Below are positions 17,221 through 23,313 of a stretch of DNA of 37,151 nucleotides, piece after piece (positions within the stretch are counted from its first letter, which is position 1; each line of letters opens with the position of its first letter). Source of the DNA: a virus; the IMG/VR virus record IMGVR_UViG_3300009506_000105, positions 1 to 37,151 of that record, one strand, 5' to 3'. Both the position numbers and the translations under genes were made by a program. The notes below the pieces were generated by a model that was not told the origin of the DNA, did not search any database, and was given only the letters and a program-made list of their open reading frames with translations.

Positions 17221-17448
17221 TTAGTGGACGCCACAGAACCCCGGGACGTAGTCCACGTTGGAGATCGTCCGGCCGCGGTGCTCGGCGCAGACCGCTATAT
17301 AGAACGAAGACTCGACCGCGCGCCGCCAGACACAGCCGCACGCGTCGCGAATCGTAAGCGCCCGCGGGCTGTTTTTCGCAGCCCGAATGTCTACCTTGCA
17401 CGCAGAGCACGTGGCCTGTTTCGTGCTCGGGTGTGCCTCGCAGGCCAT
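17221..17448 (-). CDS. Small cysteine-rich protein
   Basis: 75 residues from ATG 17448 (MACEAHPSTKQATCSACK), which shares its A with the stop of the tiny membrane ORF before it (TAATG). Seven cysteines and several histidines (CEAH, CSAC, CGC, CAEH, FCGV) suggest one or two zinc sites. A longer in-frame start at 17682 would overlap the endolysin and the tiny ORF and is not favoured. No known family. Sits in a run of tiny genes between endolysin and capsid protease. Confidence 0.6.
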   Translation of the reverse strand: MACEAHPSTKQATCSACKVDIRAAKNSPRALTIRDACGCVWRRAVESSFYIAVCAEHRGRTISNVDYVPGFCGVH

Positions 17449-17525
17449 TACTCGCGCCTCCGCAAGAGCTCGTCCAGGACAAGCTCCGCCCCGGCCACGA
17501 GCAAGAGCAGACCGAGCAGTATCAT
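17448..17525 (-). CDS. Tiny membrane peptide, 25 residues
   Basis: Reads MILLGLLLLVAGAELVLDEL then LRRRE. Its ATG overlaps the endolysin stop (ATGA) and its stop overlaps the next ATG (TAATG), so it fits exactly between two genes. About 13 hydrophobic residues, then an amphipathic helix with a basic end. In its place next to an endolysin and in size it could be a lysis accessory or a translational coupling peptide. No homology known to me. Confidence 0.5.
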   Translation of the reverse strand: MILLGLLLLVAGAELVLDELLRRRE

Positions 17526-18094
17526 CGCCGCCGCTCCAGTTTTTCCGCCAGTCGCCTAGCCAGCGGCGGTAGCACTGGCTTACCGTTCCAGTGCTGCCAC
17601 GTCCGGTAGCCGCACGCGTCCACGTGCCCGCGGATGCCACCGATCCGTATCGGGGAGCAGTAAAGACCGAGACCGAGATCACGGACCGGGCCCTGTTCCA
17701 ACCAGAACGAGACCAGGAGCTCGTACCATGCTTCCTTGTTCTCGGGCGTCTGATCGTCCGCGAGCAGGTCTAGATCTAACGCGCCGTTCCGCTTGTGCGC
17801 CGACCGCTTCGCGCCGCCCTTCGGCCGATACGCTGCCGCGACCCGGAGCCCGGTGCCGCCCATCGCCACCCACCGGCGCCGCAGCTCATTCGCCGCACGC
17901 ATGGCACGGACCATCCACGGCCAAAGTTCACGCGGCGGGTACCGGAACCGGCCTCGCCAATCGCGCCAGCGCGGCTTGACGATCTCACGGTACCCGAACC
18001 CATGGCCGAGTACGTCGTGTGCCTCCAGGTAGGCTTCGTAATCGCCACCGAACGTGGACGGGCTCAGCGTCCGGAGGTCGGCCGGACAGATCAA
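17522..18094 (-). CDS. Endolysin, M15 peptidase family
   Basis: 190 residues, TTG start at 18094 overlapping the previous stop (TTGA). The zinc site of M15 (VanY/D-Ala-D-Ala carboxypeptidase-like) enzymes is visible: SAHKRNGALDLDLL (His and Asp ligands, S-x-H-x-x-G-x-A-x-D form) around residues 98-111, and HVDACGYRTW (H-x-D) around 156-165. AAAYRPKGG precedes the first motif as expected. No signal peptide and no wall-binding repeats, so release by a holin is expected. Cleaves the peptide part of peptidoglycan in known relatives. Confidence 0.82.
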   Translation of the reverse strand: MICPADLRTLSPSTFGGDYEAYLEAHDVLGHGFGYREIVKPRWRDWRGRFRYPPRELWPWMVRAMRAANELRRRWVAMGGTGLRVAAAYRPKGGAKRSAHKRNGALDLDLLADDQTPENKEAWYELLVSFWLEQGPVRDLGLGLYCSPIRIGGIRGHVDACGYRTWQHWNGKPVLPPLARRLAEKLERRR

Positions 18095-18558
18095 TTCAGC
18101 CCGCCCCCTCCGTCGCTCAGCTGCGACTGGAACGCGGCCGCGGTCGCCGCCCGCACGCGGCCGAGCAACTCATCGTGACTGATTCCAGACGTGGCCTCGC
18201 GATTCGCTTCCGCCGTAGGAACCGGGACCATCTTACCCGAGAACAGATACTCGAGCAGGGTCGACAGCTGCTCATTCGCGGACTTCGGATCGAGCACGTC
18301 CGCGCGCACGATCTGGAGCACCTTCCGGACCATCGCGTCCACGATCTCCGGCACGCGCTCCAGTAGCGTTGCGTAGTGTGCCTGGACCGCCGCACACGCA
18401 GCAGCCGCAACCGAAGATCCCGGAGGAACGCCGCCTTCGATCTCCTCGCACCAGCGATCGATCGTCGTCCTTGTCACCCCGAGCATCTGGGCCGTGCGTT
18501 GTCGCCCGAGCGTCGTAACCAGCGTGCTGAGCTGGTCGCTGGTCGGGCGTGGGATCAT
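18091..18558 (-). CDS. HTH protein, possible small terminase subunit
   Basis: 155 residues, ATG at 18558 overlapping the holin-like stop. Residues about 10-38 form a helix-turn-helix (LGRQRTAQMLGVTRTTIDRW) of the kind used by small terminases and transposon/phage regulators. The rest is helical (LLERVPEIVDAMVRKVLQIV, ANEQLSTLLEYL) and could oligomerise, with a glycine-rich end. Head genes lie downstream but no large terminase follows, so a transcriptional role remains possible. Confidence 0.5.
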   Translation of the reverse strand: MIPRPTSDQLSTLVTTLGRQRTAQMLGVTRTTIDRWCEEIEGGVPPGSSVAAAACAAVQAHYATLLERVPEIVDAMVRKVLQIVRADVLDPKSANEQLSTLLEYLFSGKMVPVPTAEANREATSGISHDELLGRVRAATAAAFQSQLSDGGGGLN

Positions 18559-18779
18559 TCCTGCGGACTCCTGCGTCCGACGTCGGACGGGCGCTTGAGT
18601 GCGAGCCCTGTGGCGCCGGCAAGAGAGAGCAGGACTTCGAGCGGGAGATCCAGCGCGAGGTAGCGGTCAAGCACCAGGACTGCGACGAACAGGATCGCGG
18701 CCGGGAGCTCGATGGCGCGGACGGCGGTGCGTACCGGGTGGCTCACATGTCCATTATGCCACGCGGTCAAAGCTACCAT
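18555..18779 (-). CDS. Holin-like small membrane protein
   Basis: 74 residues from ATG 18779; a GTG at 18746 would give a 63-residue form starting in SHPVRTAVRA and is also possible. Two hydrophobic segments (LPAAILFVAVLVLDRYLAL, then LEVLLSLAGATGLAL) joined by a short turn, and a charged C-terminus (KRPSDVGRRS). Size, topology and position two genes before the endolysin fit a class II/III-type holin. First gene after the control region, so it heads the late operon. Confidence 0.62.
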   Translation of the reverse strand: MVALTAWHNGHVSHPVRTAVRAIELPAAILFVAVLVLDRYLALDLPLEVLLSLAGATGLALKRPSDVGRRSPQE

Positions 18780-18816
18780 ACGATTTACAACTTCACAAAA
18801 GATTATTTATGGTAGT

Positions 18817-18847
18817 TTTAGGGTGTGCGATCCGCGCATGCCCTAAA
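18817..18847. repeat. Inverted repeat built from two TTTAGGG motifs
   Basis: Arms TTTAGGGTGTGCG (18817-18829) and CGCATGCCCTAAA (18835-18847), 13 pairs with two G-T wobbles, loop of 5. Further single copies of the same motif lie at 18880-18890 (direct) and 19005-19015 (inverted), which argues for a protein-binding site rather than a terminator. No T-run follows in either direction. Confidence 0.55.
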
Positions 18848-19049
18848 CCTGCCCCACGCTAGAAACTTGAAATTACTGCGTTAGGGCGTGTTCAGGGCGC
18901 GTTTCGAGATCGCCCCCTATTCCGCTAATTAGAGATTACTAATTTCGAGCATTCTAATTTTAATTTCAAGGTCTATAAGTAGAATTATATATACTAATCC
19001 CTTTATGCCCTAAACGCTGTAAACCGCAGTGATTTCAGGTTTCTCCACG

Positions 19050-19097
19050 AGGGCAGGGCGAGGGCAGGACCGACCGTTCACGCCCTCGTCCTGCCCT
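19050..19097. terminator. Long GC hairpin in the control region
   Basis: Arms 19050-19065 (AGGGCAGGGCGAGGGC) and 19082-19097 (GCCCTCGTCCTGCCCT): 16 pairs with one G-T wobble, 16-base loop. The left arm itself repeats AGGGCAGG-type units. Without a T-run it is not a standard terminator; it could insulate the two transcription directions or act as an operator. Confidence 0.45.
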
Positions 19098-19129
19098 AGA
19101 TCCTAGTCCGCGGAAAACCGCTGTGGTAC

Positions 19130-19135
19130 TATAAT
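19130..19135 (+). promoter_or_regulatory. Consensus -10 box TATAAT
   Basis: Exact TATAAT, 5 bases before GTG/ATG start codons at 19137/19140. No good -35 hexamer 16-18 bases upstream, so it would need an activator or a phage or alternative sigma factor. The expected transcription start falls at or next to the ATG, implying a leaderless message. Confidence 0.4.
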
Positions 19136-19139
19136 AGTG

Positions 19140-19685
19140 ATGCGTGTCTTCCACGTCTCCGCGCCGAAAGGCGAGCCGCCCCGGTGCCGGTGCTTTGCCC
19201 CGCTGAAGCGCCTGCACCGCACCCTGAATTTGTTCCGGTGCGCGTCCTGCGGATGGCACTGCGCAGGAGCCGCCATCTATCGGTCGGGCCGGACGGACTG
19301 GCGCCTGGTCGGACCGGAGCACGTCCAGGCTCTCCCGGAGGACCGGCCAGAGCCGGACCACGTGGCGATCGTGATGGACCGTTCGGCCGGCGCCTCCAGA
19401 CGTGTAGGGGCTGTCGTAGTGGACCGGGCGATCCTGCGGACACAGGGACTGGCGGAGCCGCGGATGCTCTCTTCGCGGGCGCTAGGCGTCGTGGAAGTGC
19501 TCCAGACGTGGGAGCACGTCTGGCGCGGCGCCGGCCGAGACCGGTGCGCACACCGCCGCGCCCGGTACGATGCCCAGTGCCTGGCCGACACCTGGAACGA
19601 GCTCCACGGCGCCTACGCGCCACGGCGTCGTGTGCGCGTGCGGGAAACCGGTACCGTAGGCTGTGGCGTAGTTACCGCAGGTTGA
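19140..19685 (+). CDS. Unknown protein with N-terminal zinc ribbon
   Basis: 181 residues from ATG 19140 (a GTG just before it, at 19137, would add one). N-terminal CRCF...CASCGWHC region (residues about 16-41) looks like a zinc ribbon with basic residues in its loop. Then a strand-rich part (DHVAIVMDRSAGASRRVGAV) and a C-terminal region (DAQCLADTWNELHGAY). No family recognised. There is no ribosome site, in line with a leaderless transcript from the -10 box just upstream. Codon use matches neighbours. Its end overlaps the opposing gene by 14 bases. Confidence 0.55.
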   Translation: MRVFHVSAPKGEPPRCRCFAPLKRLHRTLNLFRCASCGWHCAGAAIYRSGRTDWRLVGPEHVQALPEDRPEPDHVAIVMDRSAGASRRVGAVVVDRAILRTQGLAEPRMLSSRALGVVEVLQTWEHVWRGAGRDRCAHRRARYDAQCLADTWNELHGAYAPRRRVRVRETGTVGCGVVTAG

Positions 19686-20037
19686 AGACCGGAAGCCGGA
19701 GCAGCGCGGCGAACGCGTGCGCAACCCCGTCCAGCTCCTGGGCGTCGTGGAGCGCGACGATGGCGACGCCCGAGCCCGCGAGAGCGAGCACTAGCGGCGC
19801 TTTCCAGGCCGCGAAGTCTTGGAGCACCAGCACACCACCACGAGCCAGCTCCAGCTCTGCGGGCCGCTCAGGGTCTCCAGTGGGCCCGATCAGGCGTTCT
19901 CGACCAATGGTGTGATGCGGGGTCCGGATCGGCACCCCCGCCGCGTAGGCCGCGTTGCGCAGGTGCCGGATCATTTCACGCTGGGCGTCCTGTTCGGGCG
20001 TGAGTGGGGGCAGCAGGAGCAGGGACGGGGAGAGCAT
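19672..20037 (-). CDS. ComM/Mg-chelatase-like fragment protein
   Basis: 121 residues from ATG 20037; the frame is open further up and an ATG at 20136 would add 33 residues, so the start is unsure. Residues 37-75 (RTPHHTIGRERLIG, then ELELARGGVLVLQDF) match the conserved block of ComM/YifB and Mg-chelatase AAA proteins (PHHT, LIGG, GE-LAH-GVL-LDE). The Walker B Asp-Glu appears as Gln-Asp, and no Walker A is present. Known ComM is a branch-migration helicase; this piece probably cannot hydrolyse ATP alone. Only minus-strand gene in an otherwise plus-strand region. Confidence 0.58.
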   Translation of the reverse strand: MLSPSLLLLPPLTPEQDAQREMIRHLRNAAYAAGVPIRTPHHTIGRERLIGPTGDPERPAELELARGGVLVLQDFAAWKAPLVLALAGSGVAIVALHDAQELDGVAHAFAALLRLPVFNLR

Positions 20038-20257
20038 TACCCCAGATCTCTGCACGCTCTGTGCCAGATCAGAACCCAGTGATTCCGCGGGCCGGGGTCC
20101 CGAGCACCGCGACATTCGGATCAGGGGGTATGACATTTGTGCGTGGTGAAAACCGAGCAATTCCAGGCGTGCCAACCGGACTGCGACATTCGTGTCATAG
20201 TACAGGCTCGGGGCGCTCGGGAATTCGACTGGCACGGGACGTGCAGCGAAGACCAGC

Positions 20258-20473
20258 ATGGAGACAGAGACGATGGAGACTGCAAACCACACATACGACC
20301 CGCAACCGCGTTGGGACGCTGATAGTCTAACCGATTCGGAGGCTATCGAGGTTGTGGCGGAATGGCTGGACGCGATGGCAATCGGCAGTTTGCCCGATAT
20401 TACGGGTATGGAGGCGCACGAGTTCGCGGAGCGGCTCCGCGCCGTGGTGCTCGCCGCCACCCCCACGGAGTAG
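20258..20473 (+). CDS. Small acidic protein, unknown
   Basis: 71 residues from ATG 20258; a second ATG at 20273 has a somewhat better purine-rich upstream (GGAGACAGAGACG) and may be the true start. Acidic and helical (LTDSEAIEVVAEWLDAMAIG, EFAERLRAVVLAA). First gene of a tightly packed plus-strand operon. 220 bases upstream (20038-20257) hold no gene; I see no convincing promoter there. Confidence 0.55.
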   Translation: METETMETANHTYDPQPRWDADSLTDSEAIEVVAEWLDAMAIGSLPDITGMEAHEFAERLRAVVLAATPTE

Positions 20474-20478
20474 GACCG

Positions 20479-20658
20479 ATGCGCCAACGCTTCTGGGATG
20501 ACGACCCGCCAGAGCCCCCGCACTGCGACGCCTGCGGCGGCAAGATGACCGAGCGAGAGGACCCGTGCGGTGTGGACTACGTGTGCGCGCAGTGTGGACA
20601 CGTCGAGCACCACGAAGACCCGCGGATCGCCGCGGCACAATGGGAGCGAGGACGATGA
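20479..20658 (+). CDS. Small zinc-ribbon protein
   Basis: 59 residues from ATG 20479, 5 bases after the previous stop. Four cysteines as CDACGG and CAQCGH, separated by 20 residues, form a standard zinc ribbon; a following HVEHHED adds histidines. DDPPEPPHC precedes it. Phages often carry such restriction-alleviation-like (Lar type) small zinc proteins, and the layout CDACGG...YVCAQCG...W is reminiscent of Lar, but this is only suggestive. Overlaps the next ATG (ATGA). Confidence 0.65.
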   Translation: MRQRFWDDDPPEPPHCDACGGKMTEREDPCGVDYVCAQCGHVEHHEDPRIAAAQWERGR

Positions 20659-21239
20659 AGAACACGAACACCAAACTGACGAAAACGATCACGAAGATAC
20701 GCACCGGCATCGCGCACGAGGCCCAGAAATGGGGCGAGGGCGAAAACTGGACAGAGTTCGACGGTAACGAATGCCAAGCTCTGCTCGCTCTCGAAGCCGG
20801 GCGCATCGCGGACGAATTGGAGAATATCAAAGCGATCCTGGTTACTGGGCTTGCCAACGGCTCACCGCTTGTGGAGGCACTGCGCGGGAAGAGCGGACAC
20901 GATCCAGAGCCAGTATGGACGAGCAGGCCCCTGGGCAAGATGAGTTTTGACGAGATCCAGAACGCAGCGAACCGCGGGTTCGGGATCACAATAGAGCGTT
21001 CACGGGAACTTCTGCGTGCTGTGCTCCTGGCCGTGAGCAGTCCGGAATTGGTCGGGGAGCTGATCCGGCGCGGCGAGGACGAGCTTGCGCGTGATACCAT
21101 CCGGCGAGCGCTCGCGCAGTCGCTTACCGATGCGGAGTTAGTGAACGAGAACGTCAGACGTGGGTGGGCCGTAACTGCAACCGGCGGGGACTGTGAGGCC
21201 CGCCACGACAACCTAGAGAACGAGGACAGCACGCCATGA
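20655..21239 (+). CDS. Unknown helical protein
   Basis: 194 residues from ATG 20655, overlapping the previous stop. Basic, Lys/Thr-rich start (NTKLTKTITKIRTG), then mostly helical, charged sequence (ALLALEAGRIADELENIKAI, SRELLRAVLLAVSSPELVGE). No membrane part, no enzyme motif, no family recognised. Four-base overlaps on both sides support translation and membership of the accessory operon. Confidence 0.6.
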   Translation: MKNTNTKLTKTITKIRTGIAHEAQKWGEGENWTEFDGNECQALLALEAGRIADELENIKAILVTGLANGSPLVEALRGKSGHDPEPVWTSRPLGKMSFDEIQNAANRGFGITIERSRELLRAVLLAVSSPELVGELIRRGEDELARDTIRRALAQSLTDAELVNENVRRGWAVTATGGDCEARHDNLENEDSTP

Positions 21240-21694
21240 AGAACGAACCGAAGCATCCCAGCGAGTGCCGGGCCTGGAACCTCTGGTCATGGATCCGGAA
21301 CTACAGCAAGCGCCTCCGCCGATGGCACCGGCACCAGGAGCGGAAGACTGAGCAGCGCCGCCGCAAGTACGAAGCCGCGCAGCTTGTCCCCAGCGAAGTC
21401 CTCGAGAACCTGAGCCCCGGCGAGTTGGCTCAGCTGGTCATGATGTACCCGAACCATCACCGGACCGGGAGCAGTCCGGAGCTTGATCAGCTCGTGCGTC
21501 GCAAGTGCGTGCGGTGGCTCAGCCTCGGGACGCGCACCCGCTGGTACCAGCTGACGGACCTTGGCCGCGCAGTCGTTGAGCTACACCGGGAGCAACTGGC
21601 AGGGCACACTAGCGTACCCCCGGTACTTGATCCGGCGGACTTTGACGAGCTCTCGGACGAATACGAGGAAACGAACAATGACCGACCGAATTGA
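21236..21694 (+). CDS. Basic protein with winged-helix-like region
   Basis: 152 residues, ATG at 21236. Basic N-terminal helix (RNYSKRLRRWHRHQERKTEQ), then LSPGELAQLVMMYPN and RRKCVRWLSLGTRTRWYQLTD, which reads as recognition helix, wing and L-T-x-x-G-R turn of small winged-helix proteins (YQLTDLGRAVVE). Acidic C-terminal tail (FDELSDEYEE). Possible DNA-binding regulator. Its last 17 bases overlap the pentapeptide gene. Confidence 0.55.
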   Translation: MKNEPKHPSECRAWNLWSWIRNYSKRLRRWHRHQERKTEQRRRKYEAAQLVPSEVLENLSPGELAQLVMMYPNHHRTGSSPELDQLVRRKCVRWLSLGTRTRWYQLTDLGRAVVELHREQLAGHTSVPPVLDPADFDELSDEYEETNNDRPN

Positions 21695-22382
21695 TCTGAT
21701 CAAGCGCATCCGGGCGGGAGAATGTACCGCGGCGGACCTGCACTGGGCGAACCTGCGCGGGGCGGACCTGCGCGGGGCGGACCTGCACGGGGCGGACCTG
21801 CACGGGGCGGACCTGCACGGGGCGGACCTGCACTGGGCGGACCTGTCCGCGGCGAACCTGTCCTGGGCGAACCTGTCAAGGGCGGACCTGTCTGGGGCGG
21901 ACCTGTCCTGGGCGGACCTGTCCAGGGCGAACCTGTCCGGGGCGGACCTGTCCAGGGCGAACCTGTCCGGGGCGGACCTGTCCGCCGCGGACCTGTCAAG
22001 GGCGGACCTGCCCGCGGCGGACCTGCGCGGGGCGGACCTGCGCGGGGCAGACCTGCACGGGGCGGACCTGCACGGGGCGGACCTGCACGGGGCGGACCTG
22101 TCTGGGGCGTACTGGTCCCGCACACGCCTCCACAAATCCGGCACCTGGTCTGAGCGCCCCCCGTCCTGCCTCGCAGGTGACTGGCATGCGCAAGTCGTGG
22201 CGCCAAGCATCGTCAAGATCAGTTGCGTAACACACACGATCAGAGACTGGCTCGGGGAGACCGGCAAGAGGTTGGCCGCTGACTACAACGTCTCACCGCA
22301 TGACCGCTGGCTGCTCAGGATTTGGATGGAAGGTTTGGCGATGCGCGGTGTGTGGCCAGAGTGGAAGGAAACGAGCGAATGA
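21678..22382 (+). CDS. Pentapeptide repeat protein
   Basis: 234 residues. ATG at 21678 has a ribosome site (GAGGAA) upstream; an earlier start at 21561 would overlap the preceding gene heavily. Residues about 19-143 are 25 perfect A(D/N)LxX pentads, predicted to form a right-handed quadrilateral beta-helix. The C-terminal part (WHAQVVAPSIVKISCVTHTI, then WLLRIWMEG) is a small domain often found after phage pentapeptide repeats. Some members (MfpA, Qnr) mimic DNA and bind gyrase; whether this one does is unknown. Embedded in the accessory operon. Confidence 0.85.
   Translation: MTDRIDLIKRIRAGECTAADLHWANLRGADLRGADLHGADLHGADLHGADLHWADLSAANLSWANLSRADLSGADLSWADLSRANLSGADLSRANLSGADLSAADLSRADLPAADLRGADLRGADLHGADLHGADLHGADLSGAYWSRTRLHKSGTWSERPPSCLAGDWHAQVVAPSIVKISCVTHTIRDWLGETGKRLAADYNVSPHDRWLLRIWMEGLAMRGVWPEWKETSE
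21732..22106 (+). repeat. 15-base tandem repeat coding for pentapeptides
   Basis: About 25 copies of a 15-base unit of the form GCGGACCTGCRCGGG with small changes. Two nearly identical blocks (GCGGACCTGCACGGG repeated, at about 21777-21835 and 22040-22100) suggest recent expansion or recombination. Because the unit is a multiple of three, other frames are also open and give false long reading frames. Confidence 0.85.
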
Positions 22383-22540
22383 CGCTGATTCCACGAGGAT
22401 ATGAGATCGCGGAGACCAGGACCTGGGGCGGCCGCCGTCGCTGGCGAGCGCAGCTCGGGGCCACTTGGATCGGTCCGTGGCGAAAATCGGAAGCATCCGC
22501 AGCCGCGGACGCCCGCAAGCACGCGGGGGGTTCAGCGTGA
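22379..22540 (+). CDS. Small basic protein
   Basis: 53 residues from ATG 22379, overlapping the pentapeptide stop (ATGA). Strand pattern (IPRGYEIAETRTWGGRRRWRAQ then WIGPWRK, here split) with many Arg and Trp, then an Ala-rich end (SEASAAADARKHAGG). Resembles the many small phage proteins with a W-x-x-x-L-G-G/ W-I-G-P pattern of unknown role. Overlaps the next gene (GTGA). Confidence 0.55.
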   Translation: MTLIPRGYEIAETRTWGGRRRWRAQLGATWIGPWRKSEASAAADARKHAGGSA

Positions 22541-22779
22541 CGACTATCGTTACGACGATTCAGACCGTAGCAATCAACGTGCTGGGCTGGACGCAGGATG
22601 GGGAGGCGTTCTATCCGACCGAGAACCTAGTCCAGCGCGAGGAGAAACAGATCGGCAGCGGACCGCCTAAGGTGCGTTGGCTCGTGGTCTGGCGACAGTA
22701 CCGAGGACGGAACCTTGGCAGGACCGAATACCAGAACAAGCGAGCGGCCCTGGTGGCTGCGGGAGTGCTCGAGAAATGA
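22537..22779 (+). CDS. Unknown small protein
   Basis: 80 residues, GTG start at 22537 overlapping the previous stop. Beta pattern (TTIVTTIQTVAINVLGWTQD), then a basic middle (VRWLVVWRQYRGRNLGRTEY). No family recognised. Overlaps at both ends (GTGA and ATGA) place it in the accessory operon. Confidence 0.55.
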   Translation: MTTIVTTIQTVAINVLGWTQDGEAFYPTENLVQREEKQIGSGPPKVRWLVVWRQYRGRNLGRTEYQNKRAALVAAGVLEK

Positions 22780-23093
22780 AGACCGGAACGACAACTACCG
22801 AGACTCAGACATGGATCGCCACTCATGCCCGGCGCGCGGGATTCCTGGTGCGCGAGCTCCAGGAATGGGCCCGGCGCTTTGGCGAGCGGACGCCCGCGAG
22901 CTCTGATCTGCGAATGACCCTGCAACGTCTGGAGGACGAGCTACGGGCGATCCGCGAGTGGAATCGGGGTGTTAGCTCTGCCGAGCTGGATGAGCTGAGT
23001 GAGCAGGTCGGCGCGCTGTACCGAGCCGCGTACGAGATCACTCCCCGCGGTCCGATCGTGACACGTCTTCGCAAACTGCGGGACGTGATCTAG
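22776..23093 (+). CDS. Unknown helical protein, last gene of the plus-strand operon
   Basis: 105 residues from ATG 22776. Helical throughout (HARRAGFLVRELQEWARRFG, MTLQRLEDELRAIREWNRG, AELDELSEQVGALYRAAY), likely a small helical bundle. No family recognised. Its stop is separated by one base from the stop of the opposing gene at 23095; no terminator hairpin is visible between them. Confidence 0.55.
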   Translation: MKTGTTTTETQTWIATHARRAGFLVRELQEWARRFGERTPASSDLRMTLQRLEDELRAIREWNRGVSSAELDELSEQVGALYRAAYEITPRGPIVTRLRKLRDVI

Positions 23094-23094
23094 A

Positions 23095-23313
23095 TCAGTG
23101 CGGCATGCGCCGGCACGGGGGCGGAAGCGGTTCGCCGCTCTCGTCCTCGAACACGAAGACGTACTCGCACAAGTGGAGCATGATCGTGTCCGCGATCGTC
23201 TCCGCTAACTGAGCGTCGCTCGGGTTCGTGTACCGGTCACGCGCGACTGCGATTCCGCCAACGGTGGATTCCTCGACGGCGGTACGAAGTATGGTGTAGC
23301 CCCGAAGCCTCAC
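23095..23313 (-). CDS. Unknown small protein
   Basis: 72 residues from GTG 23313, which overlaps the nuclease stop (GTGA) in the style of this operon; an ATG at 23328 is an alternative adding five residues. Strand-rich (RLRGYTILRTAVEESTVGG), then LAETIADTIMLHLCEYVFVF and an acidic/proline end. No family recognised. Last gene of the leftward replication operon. Confidence 0.5.
   Translation of the reverse strand: MRLRGYTILRTAVEESTVGGIAVARDRYTNPSDAQLAETIADTIMLHLCEYVFVFEDESGEPLPPPCRRMPH

Larger units (their letters stand above)
18780..19136. promoter_or_regulatory. AT-rich divergent control region, possible origin
   Basis: 357 bases with no convincing gene, between the minus-strand late operon and the plus-strand accessory genes. 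Much richer in A/T than the rest, especially 18925-19005. Contains a TTAGGG-type motif four times in alternating orientation (18817, 18847, 18880, 19015), a 10-base inverted CTTGAAATTA pair (18865/18971), a 13-bp hairpin (18817-18847), a 16-bp hairpin (19050-19097) and a consensus -10 box near the right end. Likely holds promoters for both directions and binding sites of a phage regulator; an origin is possible. Confidence 0.6.

Noticed and set aside
17003-17482. 160-codon extension of the protease gene
   Set aside because: It runs through three small genes in another frame and is low-complexity; ATG 17002 overlaps the preceding stop.
19184-19915. Plus-strand open frame of about 243 codons
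   Set aside because: Overlaps the zinc-ribbon gene and the ComM-like gene; Arg/Ala-rich with no pattern.
20327-21256. Minus-strand open frame of about 309 codons
   Set aside because: Antisense to several overlapping plus-strand genes; Ser/Arg-rich, no family features.
21732-22106. Possible CRISPR or minisatellite
   Set aside because: Tandem units without spacers; fully explained by coding repeats.
21581-22267. Minus-strand and other-frame long ORFs over the pentapeptide repeats, collagen-like or APCRS repeats
   Set aside because: They are by-products of a 15-base repeat that leaves all frames open; only the ADLxX frame has a start with ribosome site and a structured C-terminus.
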